Assembly (NCBI GenBank): GCA_009602725.1
Contig: WELB01000247.1
Span: forward strand, 45,025-86,192
Direction of reading: 5' to 3'
Length of the DNA: 41,168 bases
Origin: Spirogloea muscicola
Taxonomy: Eukaryota > Streptophyta > Zygnematophyceae > Spirogloeales > Spirogloeaceae
Shown here: positions 23,623 to 35,115 of the stretch, piece by piece
Numbering within the stretch: the first letter of the stretch is position 1
How the letters are laid out: each line of letters begins with the position of its first letter
Translations under genes and position numbers: made by a program
The notes under the pieces: model-generated
Databases searched by the model: none
What the model saw: only the letters and a program-made list of their open reading frames with translations
What the model was told of the DNA's origin: nothing

Positions 23623-24346
23623 NNNNNNNNNNNNNNNNNNNNNNNNNNNNNNNNNNNNNNNNNNNNNNNNNNNNNNNNNNNNNNNNNNNNNNNNNNNNNN
23701 NNNNNNNNNNNNNNNNNNNNNNNNNNNNNNNNNNNNNNNNNNNNNNNNNNNNNNNNNNNNNNNNNNNNNNNNNNNNNNNNNNNNNNNNNNNNNNNNNNNN
23801 NNNNNNNNNNNNNNNNNNNNNNNNNNNNNNNNNNNNNNNNNNNNNNNNNNNNNNNNNNNNNNNNNNNNNNNNNNNNNNNNNNNNNNNNNNNNNNNNNNNN
23901 NNNNNNNNNNNNNNNNNNNNNNNNNNNNNNNNNNNNNNNNNNNNNNNNNNNNNNNNNNNNNNNNNNNNNNNNNNNNNNNNNNNNNNNNNNNNNNNNNNNN
24001 NNNNNNNNNNNNNNNNNNNNNNNNNNNNNNNNNNNNNNNNNNNNNNNNNNNNNNNNNNNNNNNNNNNNNNNNNNNNNNNNNNNNNNNNNNNNNNNNNNNN
24101 NNNNNNNNNNNNNNNNNNNNNNNNNNNNNNNNNNNNNNNNNNNNNNNNNNNNNNNNNNNNNNNNNNNNNNNNNNNNNNNNNNNNNNNNNNNNNNNNNNNN
24201 NNNNNNNNNNNNNNNNNNNNNNNNNNNNNNNNNNNNNNNNNNNNNNNNNNNNNNNNNNNNNNNNNNNNNNNNNNNNNNNNNNNNNNNNNNNNNNNNNNNN
24301 NNNNNNNNNNNNNNNNNNNNNNNNNNNNNNNNNNNNNNNNNNNNNN
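23623..24346. other. Assembly gap, 724 N
   Basis: This is a run of undetermined bases. Exon 1 of the Rab escort gene enters it from the left on the minus strand, and the first exon of the PPR gene leaves it on the right on the plus strand. The hidden interval should therefore contain both translation starts or 5' leaders and their shared promoter. Both flanks are GC-rich, which may explain the failed assembly. Open frames drawn through the N run are meaningless. Confidence 0.97.
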
Positions 24347-24399
24347 GGGCCGCGCCGGACGGCGGCCGGCGGCCGTCGTCGGAGCGCCACGGGGGTGCC

Positions 24400-27300
24400 A
24401 TGCCGGTGCTGGGCCCCGGCGCAGGCGCGCTGGTGCGGGCGCTGCGGCAGCAGAAGGGACGCGAGGGCGTGCATGCGGTGCTGGAGCCCGCCATCGCTTC
24501 CCAGGTCCGGCACCTTCCTTTAACCCCAGGTCAGGATCAGGGGTTTAGTATATGACCTTGGGATCTCAGGCCTCACAGCTCAGGGTTTCAGAGGCCCCAG
24601 GTTGTGAGATGGGGCCCTGGGCGTCACTGCCAGTGCCGCCATGGCGCTCCACCAGCCCAGAGCCTCTGAGTGCTCGTTAACGGGGCCGACATTGGGCTTC
24701 TCAAGCTGCGCAGCGCCTTGGCAGCCATCAGCTAGCCATCGTGCACTCTGGCGTGTTTGCCGCCGAGACGCGCTTCTGATACGTCTCAGCCTGCTGCACA
24801 GAGTTTCAGGGCGGACCTGGCGGCGGCGCTGGCCGAGCTCCGGCGGCAGCAGCTGTGGCCGCTGCTCACACAGGTCAATCTGCGTGCCATCTACTGGACC
24901 ACGGGAGAGATCCCATGCTGCAATGAGACTCTTCGTCGGTGCGAGATACCGCAGTCTAGCGGCCGGCTCTGATAAATCTGACGGCAGAGAAGCAGAAACC
25001 AAGACTAGCTTCAATCAATACAGAAGCTGGTGGTGCAGACTGCACAGCGCCTGGTGTGCACTCTTGGGAGTCTGTCAGCAGCGAGGTCGGCCGCTCACCA
25101 AGCCGATTTGCCGTCGCCAGGTTTATGAGTGGCTCCTGGACTGCGGGCGCTTCCAGCCGGACATCGTGGTCGTCAACCTCCTACTGGATGCTTACAACAG
25201 GCAGCACCTTGCTTGCGAGGCCGAGGCGCTCTTTGCGCGCATGACTGAGCAGCAGCTTCCCGACTTTCCAAGTGAGGCATCGTGGAGCCTCCTGATGCGC
25301 GCCCGCACCAATGCCGGACAGCTGCGCAGTGCCGAGGAGGTATTCAGCCACATGGTTGCCCGAGGCTTCCGACCAGGTGAGCGCCCCCCTTTGCAAGCTA
25401 GCATACAGTGAAATTTTGATCTGGTGTCATTAGGCCAGAGAGCCCACAAGGCTTCAGGTGGCTCCTCTTCTCACCCGCACAAGTCCGCCAGGATATTGCT
25501 GGGAGTAATATACTGCCATGATACTTAGCGGTAGAAGCGTTCTCAGTAGCTATTTCCTGTCATTCAGCTCTATGAGGCACTGAACAGGATCAAAAGCAGC
25601 TGCTTGCTCTCATCTGCAGGGGTGGTGCTGCTTGGACTTACATGAGTGTCTTCGGTAGTATGCTTCATTTGGGGTCCTGCTTGGAGATTCATGTGCTAAT
25701 TAGGATACGCGGATCGGCATTCACCCTCTCAGCTTGGATTGTGATACCTAGGTGTTGGAATGTACAATATGTTGCTGGAAATTCTAGGGAGGGGGGGCAA
25801 GTATGACCAGGCCTCGAGGGTGTTTGAAAGTGAAATGCTGACATCCGGAGTGCAGCCAGACCTCAACACCTTCACGATCATGGTCAACATACATGGAAAG
25901 GTAGCCATCATGGTTGTGTGCTTATCTACTTGCTCATCTCATCTGCGCCTTGCCGCTTGCGTGTTCCGCACTAACGTAATCGTACAAGCATGAATCGCTG
26001 GCATATCATGTGCAAGATAATTCTCGTTTGATGCAGGCCCGCCGTCCTGAGAAGGCTGCACGTGTCTTCCGAAGCATTTACGGCGCGCTCCTTGTGCCAG
26101 ATGTACACGCTTTCGTGGCCCTGATCAACGCGTATGCTGCAGTGGGCGCCCATCACAAGGCCCACGAGACTTTTGAAGCGTTGCTAGAGGCGGGGTTCGA
26201 GCCCGACACACATGTCTTCAATGGCCTCCTGCAAGCACACTGGTAGGCCTGTACAATCGAATCAAGGCTCCCTCATGCAGGCCCTGTATCATGTATTGGA
26301 GTATTGCTAGCCATCTTACCTGAGCACTGAAGCTTCCAGATATTCTCACGGCGACACTTGCCAGGCTACTACAGCTATGTTGGGCTAATAGTCGCAAAGC
26401 GCCTATTTGTCATTGTACAGCCAAGCGGACAACATTGACGGACTTATCCGCATACACAATGAGATGACAAGGGTGGGCTGCAAACCAGATCAGGGGACCT
26501 TCCACATATTAATGAGCGGATTCGGCAAAGCCAAGCGTTGGCTAGGTGACTACTTGCTGGGTCCTGGAACTGACAGAATGCTGTGGTCTTGTCTATGCGG
26601 CTCTCTCTGGACTGATTTGGTCTTGCAAGCTTCTCGACACGCATTTGTAAGACCTAGTGCACAACAGACTTGGTTTTCCATTTGGGCAGGAGTCAACTTC
26701 CTGGTGTGTAGCTCACAAACCCTGATCACAAGTTCTGTGATGCTTGGGCAGATTCTGTGAGGAGCTTCACAGAAATGAAAGCAGCAGGGTTTGCAGCTAC
26801 TCACGTTACAAAGGTGCTGCTTCTGGAAGCTTATGCTGAAGCAGGGAGAGTGGAAGAAGCAGAAATGATAGTCCACGAGATGGAGTCTGGTGGACCTGAA
26901 CCAGATGTAAGAGTCTACAATCACCTTCTGCGTGCATATGGAGCGGCTGGTTTGTTGGACAAGATGGCAGCCTTGTACGAGGAGATGAGAGCTGGGCCTG
27001 TTGTCTTGCCCAACTTAGCATCGCATACAGCAATGATGAGATCTTATGCCGATCATGATGATCAGGAAAAGTGTTTAGAGGTTTTCACAGCCAGCAGGAC
27101 GAATGGGCTTGTGCCGGACACAGCAATGTGGACTGCCCTCATTGCCTTCTATGCTAAGCGCAAGCTCTTCCGGAAAGCTATGGCCACCTATGAGAAGATG
27201 GTGGATGCAGGCTGCTCGCCGGACTCTTCGACAGCGCAGGCCCTCTACTTGTCTTGCCGCAGCCCAGAGCAGGAGCTTGAGGTCCATGGCAAGCTGCAAA

Positions 27301-27404
27301 CAGCAAAAATTACAAGCTACATGCCTCACCAAAACCTGCAAACGAGGAGGTTTGGTTTTGACACAACAGTGCAAGAACTGCAAGAACATAACATTGGTCA
27401 ATGA
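24400..27404 (+). CDS. P-type pentatricopeptide repeat protein
   Basis: PPR proteins of this class bind organelle RNA and act in processing, stability or translation. Seven exons fit: 24400-24504, 24802-24873, 25121-25376, 25752-25900, 26037-26242, 26421-26545 and 26752-27404. They total 1566 bases (521 residues) with matching phases. About eleven consecutive 35-36-residue motifs span the protein, starting at VVVNLLLDAYN, SWSLLMRARTN, MYNMLLEILGR, TFTIMVNIHGK, AFVALINAYAA, VFNGLLQAHCQ, TFHILMSGFGK, TKVLLLEAYAE, VYNHLLRAYGA, SHTAMMRSYAD and MWTALIAFYAK. Three splice junctions fall inside motifs and restore exact 35-residue spacing, which supports the model. There is no DYW, E or SMR domain, so it is a plain P-class protein. 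The start is the first ATG after the gap; a longer N-terminus with a targeting peptide may lie in the gap. The nearest plant protein I recall is At2g35130-like. Confidence 0.9.
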
Positions 27405-27935
27405 GGCCATTCTTTTATGTCATTCATTTAGCACTTAGAATGTGCATTCTTGCAGAGGAGGAAGTAGATTATCTTGGAGATAAAAGCCAATCCCTTGGCT
27501 GCTTTGCTGAGCTTCGTCTAGACGAATAAGTTAGCAACTTCAGCATCACTAGTTGTGCCCTATTAATTTGTGGCCCATGCAACCAGGGGTAATTTACTGG
27601 AGAGGAAGCACAAGCGGGCTGATCGCAGCTTGAGTAGAGGCTGACTTCCAAACCTCCAATGTAATGCTTGTCTTTGTAGTACACTTGACCCCAGAGAGGA
27701 TTGGAACAAAGAACTTTGCTACCCTGCTATGCTGAGGGAGGAGACCTATACCTTTGCTTGCGCTACAGTACACTGCATGCTGGAATATGAGCTCCAAAAG
27801 TCACAGGAGCTAGGAGCTAGCCACAAGCTCTAAGCTCACAGCAAGCAAACCGCTCATAAAAACTTGACAAGGTACAAGTCCTATACAAGGCGCTCTGCCA
27901 AAGCATTGGTACAAAGAGGCATACTGGCAGCCAGA
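27405..27935. other. Convergent intergenic region
   Basis: This is the 3' space between the PPR gene (plus) and the AnPRT-like gene (minus). It has no conserved coding sequence and no recognisable RNA gene. It presumably holds both polyadenylation regions. Confidence 0.5.
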
Positions 27936-30900
27936 TCAATTGGCGGAGGCAATCTCCCTGCTTCGGCTGACGTATGCCTCCAGTGTGGCAAGGGCTCTAC
28001 CACTATCTATAGCCTCCCTTGCTCTCTCAAAGGCCACCATGGGATCTTGGGCTCCGTCGCAGCCGAGGAGGTGGTCCGTCAAGCCGGCATTGAAGACTAT
28101 GCGGTCATAGACAGGGCCTCGCTCTCCTCGTAGTGCAGCCAAACCAATCTCCACATTCTTCGAGACCTAATCTTAGACACAAGCAAAGCAGGCAGTGCAG
28201 CTTTACTCGCAGTCCTCTAACTGCTAGATGACTGGTCTAGAATTGCTTCTTTGTGTAGTGTGGATGGCACCAACGTGGATGTCATGATCGCAGAGCTAAG
28301 GACAGGGTTTACTGCAATCTATTGCATCGTCTCGACATCTGCATTGACCATGTCAATGAGATCCTTGACTTCGGCTAGCGTGTCATCTTACCGAGCGATC
28401 TGTGCGGGGGGTCGGTGTGTCGTCAAACCCGTACGAGGAGGCATTCACCTCCATGGTGAAGCTCTCACGGTGGAATCCCTCATCAGTCTCCTCCCCAGGT
28501 ATGACGAGCGGCCGGAATCCAGAGCAGTAATTGACTGGCCGACCTTTTACGCTGCTGGTTGGGGAATTGCTCTTTGTCATGAATGAAAGGCTTCCCTCCT
28601 CTCCCTGCCTCCCAAGTAAACCCACAGAGTAGACTTCATGAAGTAGCGATACAGAAAGCGAATGGAATGCTCAGACAGGGCAATGAACACTTTGCCAAGT
28701 GTGCTCCTTCTCATCACAGAAGGGGACTTGTGTAGTGTTGTGCTAGCATACCTTCACAACAAGACCAGCATCTATCTTCTGCCTTCGAATGAGCATCAGT
28801 AATGGATGTTCATAGCCCTCGTGATAGAAGCCAGCTATCATGGACTCCCTGCCGCTTGCCTGATCAGCATACCGGAAAATTGGTAGCATCAGTAACAAGC
28901 CCACATGAGCATCTGCTGATGTCTCACTTGACTGTCAAGCAAAAGGAAAAGAGTAAATCCACTGCCCTTGATCAGGCAGTGTGCCAACAAAGTGGCCACA
29001 CTTCAGTAGGCTAGTAACTACCAAACCGCATGCTTGCAGTCCAGCACAAGTGCCTACATTTTAAGCCTCTTTTGCCAAAAGCACTGACAGCATTGCGGTT
29101 AATTTGTCAGCAATTGTCAGCACGTGAGCTCACCGTCACCAAACGCTGTACTTTTTCAGTTGTTGCGAAGGGAGGTCGCTTCTTTATGTGCATACGCATA
29201 TCCAACAGTGTATACCTGCATCAGATATGGAAAGCTCCACATAAGTATGTATGGCCTACAGAGTAGTGCGTTGACATTTAAGAGGGAAAGTTCTGCATCT
29301 CGAGCATGCTCCAATAGTTGCTACAGAGAAGCGAAATGCATCTAATACAAGAATGTCCTTTGGAGTGCTCACATGTGCTACTCTCAACCACTACATTTTC
29401 CTAATGAGAGCCGCAAGTGAATGTATGGGACATTCCACACACGAATGAGAAAGGGAGGTGGTAGGCAATTGCAGCTGTACATACAGGGAAGGCCGCGCCT
29501 CGCGCATGCTGAGATATGCGAAGCCAACTGAAGGATCTTCAAGGAGCCTTGCAGCTGCTGATGGGGAAAGATTTGTGGCAGCACCCAGATGCTGCAGCAT
29601 CTGCTCCTCAGTCACTCCACCCTGATTTGCACACGAAGAGTGATTGTTATGTTGCAACTCTTCTTGACACACTTCTTCAGCCTATGCCAGTCCTGGATAA
29701 GTCAGAACCTGTGCTGAGTAAGGCCTTATCTTAAGCATGCACAGCCTTCTGAATTGACACTCTGAGCACAGGTAAGCACGTACTTTTGGAGGCATCCAGT
29801 CCACTCCATGCAGAAGGCACGTCTCCCCATAGCTAGCACGAACAGCAGCTGAGAAAAGCGTGCCTCTAAAGAATCTCGTATTCCCATCGTACGGCTCACC
29901 GTAATGCGTCAAGGATTTGACATGAGCAACAGGAAGAAGTCCTGCAACATTGCACAGCCTGCATAAGCTCATGACAGACCCTTAGAGATATGATCGAAAC
30001 CCTTGCAGGGCGTGGAAGACTTTCTTGTCACTGAAATGTCGCTCGGGATGCAGTACAATGCATCAGTAACACTGCATCTGTGACTCATACTGCACTTCAG
30101 GGCCCTGGACAATCAGCAATAATACATGACAAGGTTGTTTCAATCACTGAGAAGTATAATGTGCAGCCTGAGTAGCCTCAGCTTGTCAGAGTCTGGCGGG
30201 CTGGCACCCAGCTCATGCTCAAAAGCCATGCAATAGGCTTTGAGCTCTCGGTCTGTTTCGCGGTTCATCCGCGTGCATATCAAGTAAGCCGCGACCAAGG
30301 CATCGTTCACCTCGCCCTCTGCTCCTTTTAGAGGCAGGATATCTCTCAACAATGCCACAGTCTCCTCAAACCCAAGATGCACTCCTTCCAATACCTGCAG
30401 CAGCAGGTGTCACGTTCCATGCGAGGCATTTATTCCAGCTGATACATTTGGCAGCTACCGCGGCCATTTCTTTTGACTTTCGGTAAGGTTGGCTCACTGA
30501 CAGAACAACATGCCTTATGAACGAAGAGGTCTGAAGCAACAGTCCACAAGATGGCACGTTAAAAGGTAAATGGCTAACCCCAGTGCGGCAAAGTTGCGGA
30601 GCTGCACGGAATGAGTCAGCATACAGTCTTTCACCTCTCGTAGAGCGCCAACAAGCCTCATCTCAGAGTTACTTCTGCCATTGAAGAGGGGACCAACTTC
30701 CAGCATCCCATCCCACTCCATGATGGCTCCTTCTGGATCTGCCAAAAATAGGACCTCCTTGGGAAGGGACTTTCGTAGTGCTGGCCAAGCCTCCTCCATT
30801 GCTTGTCGTTCGCCGGCGCTCCACTGCGTGGCTGCTGGGAAAGAGGTCGCTCGCAGCGTCATTGCTCCAAAGTAAGCCCCCATTTGAGCGAGTGAAGCCC

Positions 30901-31779
30901 TTTCTTCCACTGGCAGTTCCCCTTTGACTGACCCAAAAAGTGTCAAAGAAAGGAGATCAGAAGTCTGTCTTGTACGATTTTCTTAGCATCAAATTGGCTG
31001 AATTGACAAATCATGCAAAGACTTGCAGGTATTGGTAAAGAGACCTGCGCTAAATCACCATTGCGTGGTGGAAAGCAAGCTGCCACCGGCGCACTATGGG
31101 GCTGCAGTAGAGCTGCTATCTCCACCTCAAGCTTACCTGATTTGAGCATCAATGCAAGGACATCCCGTGTCTTCTCATAGTCCAGAGGCCGCGTCTGTGT
31201 AGGGCCCGTGCACACTCGGGCCTGCGCCTCGAGCACAAGGGGGCTGGGGCCGACGTCATCCTGCAGCAGCTGACAGCGTCGACGGTGCACCTGCTGACTG
31301 CGGCTGACAGGCCTAGACCTCAGCCCCGAGTTCGATTCTGCAGGAGCCACAGCGTATGTCTGTCAAGGAGGCTGCAAGACTGCCTGGGTAATCCTTCATA
31401 GTAAGTTGATCTCAAGAGCTTGAGATAGATACTAGCTCAGCACTGTTGATCGTCGTTTCAAGCCGTGTTGGTAGACGCGTGGTTCTTGCAGGGCGCTTGA
31501 CAGGGCTCGGACTAGAAGCTGCAGCGCTGCTGGTCTGAGAACGCGGCCGTCACCTTGAGCTCCAGTGGACACCTCGGCTGCCGCTGCGAGCTCGCCAGCC
31601 GCTGATTGAGCTGCGGGTGAACGCAGCGGCAGATGGAGTGTCTGCCAGCGCGCAGCCTTTCGTTCGGAAGCCGAAGCTGGAAGTAGCAATGTCCTGGCGA
31701 GAGCGAGGTCCTTTCGCAACGTGCTGCAGCTGGGACAGGCTCCAGCCAAGTGGCTGGCAAGCTGCAAGGCAGCGGCCAT
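27936..31779 (-). CDS. Anthranilate phosphoribosyltransferase-like protein (At1g70570 type)
   Basis: This belongs to the plant relatives of TrpD (glycosyltransferase family 3 fold). Ten exons fit, 5' to 3': 31779-31444, 31359-31059, 30927-30635, 30394-30208, 29941-29784, 29621-29485, 29215-29134, 28859-28752, 28604-28392 and 28166-27936. They total 2046 bases (681 residues), all phases matching. Recognised blocks: RASLAQMGAYFGAMTLRATS, EVLFLADPEGAI, REVLEGVHLGFEETVALLRD, VKSLTHYGEPYDGNTRFF, LLHGVDWMPPKGGVTEEQML, KKRPPFATTEKVQRL, MIAGFYHEGYEHPLLMLIRR, NYCSGFRPL, TPRTDRS and DHLLGCDGAQD. TrpD enzymes have a glycine-rich GTGGD PRPP loop where this protein has HYGEPYDG, so true AnPRT activity is doubtful. 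The N-terminal 110 residues are rich in Ala, Leu, Arg and Ser and could be a plastid transit peptide. The start is the first in-frame ATG (31779); upstream sequence stays open without ATG. Confidence 0.88.
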
Positions 31780-32666
31780 TGCGCGCGGCGGCAGCCCGTC
31801 TGCCTGCTTCAAGGCGACGAGGCCATCGCGGCCACGATCTCTCGTCGGGACACTGCCACCACGGCGCTGCACCGCGGAGCGGGCAAGCCGGGAGCTGACG
31901 GCATATGCGACTGGCGGTCGCGATTGGCGGCCTCGAAGCCCCCCCGTCACAAGGGGCTGACGCCAAGCCCGCGCCACGGCGCGCCGCGCTCAGCTCCTGG
32001 TCGTCGAGATGAGCCGCGGCAGCCGAGCGCCGGGACGGCGCGGCGCCGCCGCGGATTGCGGCGCGAGGCACGGCGCGCAGTGCGGGACGAGGCGCAGTCT
32101 CGCCCCGATCGTACTTGGGGCTCAAGTGGCGTTGATCGCAACGGCAATCGTGCCGCTTATGAGACCACCGCCTTTGCCGTCGACTCGTCTCCGCCATCGG
32201 TCAATCACTATGCCGCGGAGCCATGTGGCGACGGTGGGGCCCAGCACCCCCCCGCTCCGTTCCGACGGCGGGAACAAGGGGAAGGCGAGTAGCCGCGCCC
32301 GTCAGCTCGTCCAGCCGTCCAGTCGTCCAGTCGAGCGAAAACGAACGACGATCTCGCCAAGGCACCCATCCTTATCGCGCACCCGAGCCCCGCCGGCGCT
32401 CCGTGCGGCGGCGGCGGCAGCAGCGGCGGCGGTGACAAGCGCTCAGCGACGTCTACGGTCGTTCAAGCGATCGTCAGCGGCGTGGGGTAGCCGCTTATCT
32501 CTGCCGCTGCGGAAGGCGAGGGCGGCGGCGGCCTCGCCGCGGCCGCGACTCCGGCACGCCATGCCGCTGCGAGCCTGGCGCGTCGNGCGGAGCGAGCGCC
32601 GGCCCGGCTCAGTGAAGCGGCCGCTGCTGACGGCGCGGCGCGGCGCCGAGACGGCCCGCCGGGACG
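31780..32666. promoter_or_regulatory. CpG-rich divergent (bidirectional) promoter interval
   Basis: This interval of nearly 900 bases separates the start codons of the minus-strand AnPRT-like gene and the plus-strand 2H-like gene. It is very rich in CpG, with GCG/CGG runs especially at 32400-32440 and 32510-32650. There is no recognisable third gene; the open frames here are low-complexity Arg/Ala sequence. One ambiguous base is at 32586. A shared TATA-less promoter with both 5' leaders is inferred from geometry and composition. Confidence 0.6.
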
Positions 32667-34000
32667 ATGCCAAAGGGCTACGCCGTTGAGCTCTACTTCG
32701 ACGCGGCGCTGGAGAACCAGATCCTCAAGGTCCGCCGGGCTCCATCGCAGACGCCTGGCCCCGTCGCTCGGGCCTCTGCCCTCCCGCCTCGCTGGTGGTC
32801 AGAACAGGCCTCCCATGGCCGCCCCACAGCTTGCCGAACTCCTAGCATTGGCAATGGTTCAAGTCTGGGGCCACCCAGAGTGGCGTCTGGCGCGGCAGCT
32901 CGAGTGCGCGTGCTTCAGGGTCAGACGGCAGCCCAGAACCGTTGCTAGACTGCTTCAGTGGTGTAGCAATTGGCCCAAGCAGTGCTGAGACTCCCTGCCA
33001 GTAGTGCTGCGCAGACGTGGAATGTGCTGGCGCGCAAGCAGATCAGCACCCGCCTCATCGAGACGGGCGCTCGCCCAAACATCAGGTGCGTAGCTTGCGA
33101 CGTCAGGCAGTCCCAGACTTCTATCACAGGGTGCAGCTTCGAGGAGCAAGTGGAAGCGCCCGGAATGCGTCGCAGCAGAGGGACGGAGCTCTGGACTGGT
33201 CTGACGTGCGTGCTGTTGGATTGCTGCTGCGCTGCAGCCTGTCAGTACACACGGAGCTGCAGCCATCCAAGCTACGCACGGCCATGGAGAACTTTGCACA
33301 GCAGCAGCAGCCCATTGCCGTCTCGCTGGCCTCCATCGGAAGCTTTGCCGCAGCTGATGGCATCCTCTTCTTCAGCCCTGCTCCGACCACTGCGCTCCTC
33401 ACCTTGCACGAGCAATTCATGGTGAGAATGTCAGTCCTCTGTGCATTCACATGCTACCAACTGCCTGGCTCGTCGCCAGGCCATTGGCGGATGGGGATCC
33501 ATCTGTTGTTAATTGCATTGCATGCCCATGGCACTGTTACAGGTGATCATTCTAATGCTCTGCCTTATATACACGTACTGTTGAGGAGTCTAGGGTCAGG
33601 GGTGGAGTTGACACAGCCCATAAACAGAAAGCAGAGTTTGCACTGTCAACCAGCATGCTGCATAGGGCAGTTTCGGCGAGCTCTCTCACATTCCAGTGGT
33701 GTGAGGAGTTGTGACGAGCAATGGGCAAATGACCAGAACCACAGCTCAGCTTGAGTGTACTTTATCCAGGAGGTGCTGAAGCGACTTGGCATCCAGAGCA
33801 GCGGGCAGTACACGCCTGGGATGTGGTTCCCCCACTGTATGGTAGCCCAGGAGGTGCCGAGGGAGCGAGTTGCGCAGGCTTTCGCAACCCTGCGTGACTT
33901 CCGGCTGCCATTGACTGGCCACCTGTGCGACATAGGGCTTGTGGAGGTCTGGCCCGTCCATGAACACTACTCTTTTCCCCTCGGGGGTGACATGCTTTGA
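32667..34000 (+). CDS. 2'-5' RNA ligase / cyclic phosphodiesterase-like (2H superfamily) protein
   Basis: Four exons fit: 32667-32729, 33015-33085, 33238-33421 and 33770-34000. They total 549 bases (182 residues) in phase. The protein begins MPKGYAVELYFDAALENQIL and continues TWNVLARKQISTRLIETGAR, SLASIGSFAAADGILFFSP, LKRLGIQSSGQYTPG, AQEVPRERVAQAFATLRDF and CDIGLVEVWPVHEHYSFPLG. This is the order in plant proteins annotated as RNA ligase/cyclic nucleotide phosphodiesterase family. The 2H fold uses two H-x-T/S motifs. Here the first position reads RPNISL (Asn where His is expected) and the second reads PHCMVA (His kept, Met in place of Thr/Ser). The first substitution is within exon 2, so it does not depend on the splice model. 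Catalysis may be weak or absent. It is transcribed divergently from the AnPRT-like gene. Confidence 0.87.
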
Positions 34001-35115
34001 CACTGGTGAGGGCTTGTTTGTACGAGCCAAGTGCGCTGAATCGGAGCGGCTCAAGAGGCCAATCTTATCAAAGCCACCTCTCACAATGCCATGCCCATTG
34101 CTTGGCCATGGCCTAGTCCGAACCTCCTCTGCGAGCACCTATGCATATTTGCTCGATGACTATTAGTCAAAGTCATCTTCGTTACTTCTCGCAAACTGGT
34201 TAGAAGAGGAGCTTGAGATGTGCCAACTGGCCTTCCTTAACCAAGCTCAGCTTGTTGTTTTGCCTTGTGCGAGTGTGTCACAGCAAATTTCATCGCAATA
34301 TAGCCACCAGCAGCACACAGGTCCAGCTCATCAGTGAGGCTTAACAACTTTGAACACACAGAAGTAGCCACAGTGGCACTGTTTGGTGCACTCCCAACAT
34401 GCACCAGCGTAACATGTTCTGGATCCTCAATTACGGCGCTTGTGTAGATTGTGGCTCCCAAGTGGAGCCAGTAGCAGAACTCCTGGAAATGACAATGCCT
34501 TGGTGCTCTCGGGCTCCAGTAGCCAAAAGTTAGCTCGATGTGGCCGCTGGAAACACACAAATGTTCGTGAACGCTTCTTGGGCAAAGATAAAGTGAAGGT
34601 GGCTGCTGATAGTCAAGGGCGTTGTAAAAGCCACTCGAGGGCGTGAGGAGGAAGTTCCCAAGTGCATTCACATGAGACAAAGCCGCAGACCAGCTCAAGC
34701 CCTTCTGTTCCCGTGTCAGCAGTTGGAAATATAAGCTGAGGGGAGGAAGAAGAACTCCACCGCTAAGCAAGCTGCTGCAGGGGCGCGACCGGCGCGGCTG
34801 TGCAAGGCAATCAAGCGATTGGGACTGCTGGAAAACGGTGCAAGGCCTGGCTGGTCCCCTTCTCTGAACAACAAGCTGCTCATCAAGTCGTGAAACTTAT
34901 AACACTGCTAGACCTGATGCCTGGATAGAAGGCGCAAGCCTATGCATGACGGCTGCAACCCTCTTGATCGTGCGTTTCGCAGTCTGCACCAAGTGCGTGC
35001 ATGCATGACGGCAGAAGGCCGCCTGGCCTACCAGCATTTTCCGGCCGAGCTGCAGTATCAGGACCTACCCAGGTGCACATCGCCCAGTGAGAGACGAGCG
35101 ACCGCAGCGCGCGGA
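34001..35115. other. Intergenic region with one long minus-strand open frame (34237-34770)
   Basis: The minus-strand frame 34770-34237 is stop-free for 177 codons (for example YFQLLTREQKGLSWSAALSH, LGATIYTSAVIEDPEHVTLV). It matches no family I know and has no ATG near its 5' end; its only Met is about 19 residues from the stop. If coding it would be an internal or terminal exon, but I found no partner exon. I do not call a gene. The plus-strand frame reaching the next gene from 34942 is also open, so a longer N-terminus of that gene is possible. Confidence 0.3.

Noticed and set aside
23425-24555. Four open frames of more than 300 residues across the N run
   Set aside because: Most of their length is undetermined bases. 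Only the flanking parts are real, and these belong to the REP (minus) and PPR (plus) exons.
34237-34770. 177-codon minus-strand open frame
   Set aside because: It has no ATG near its start, no family resemblance and no partner exon. It is recorded only as part of the intergenic description.
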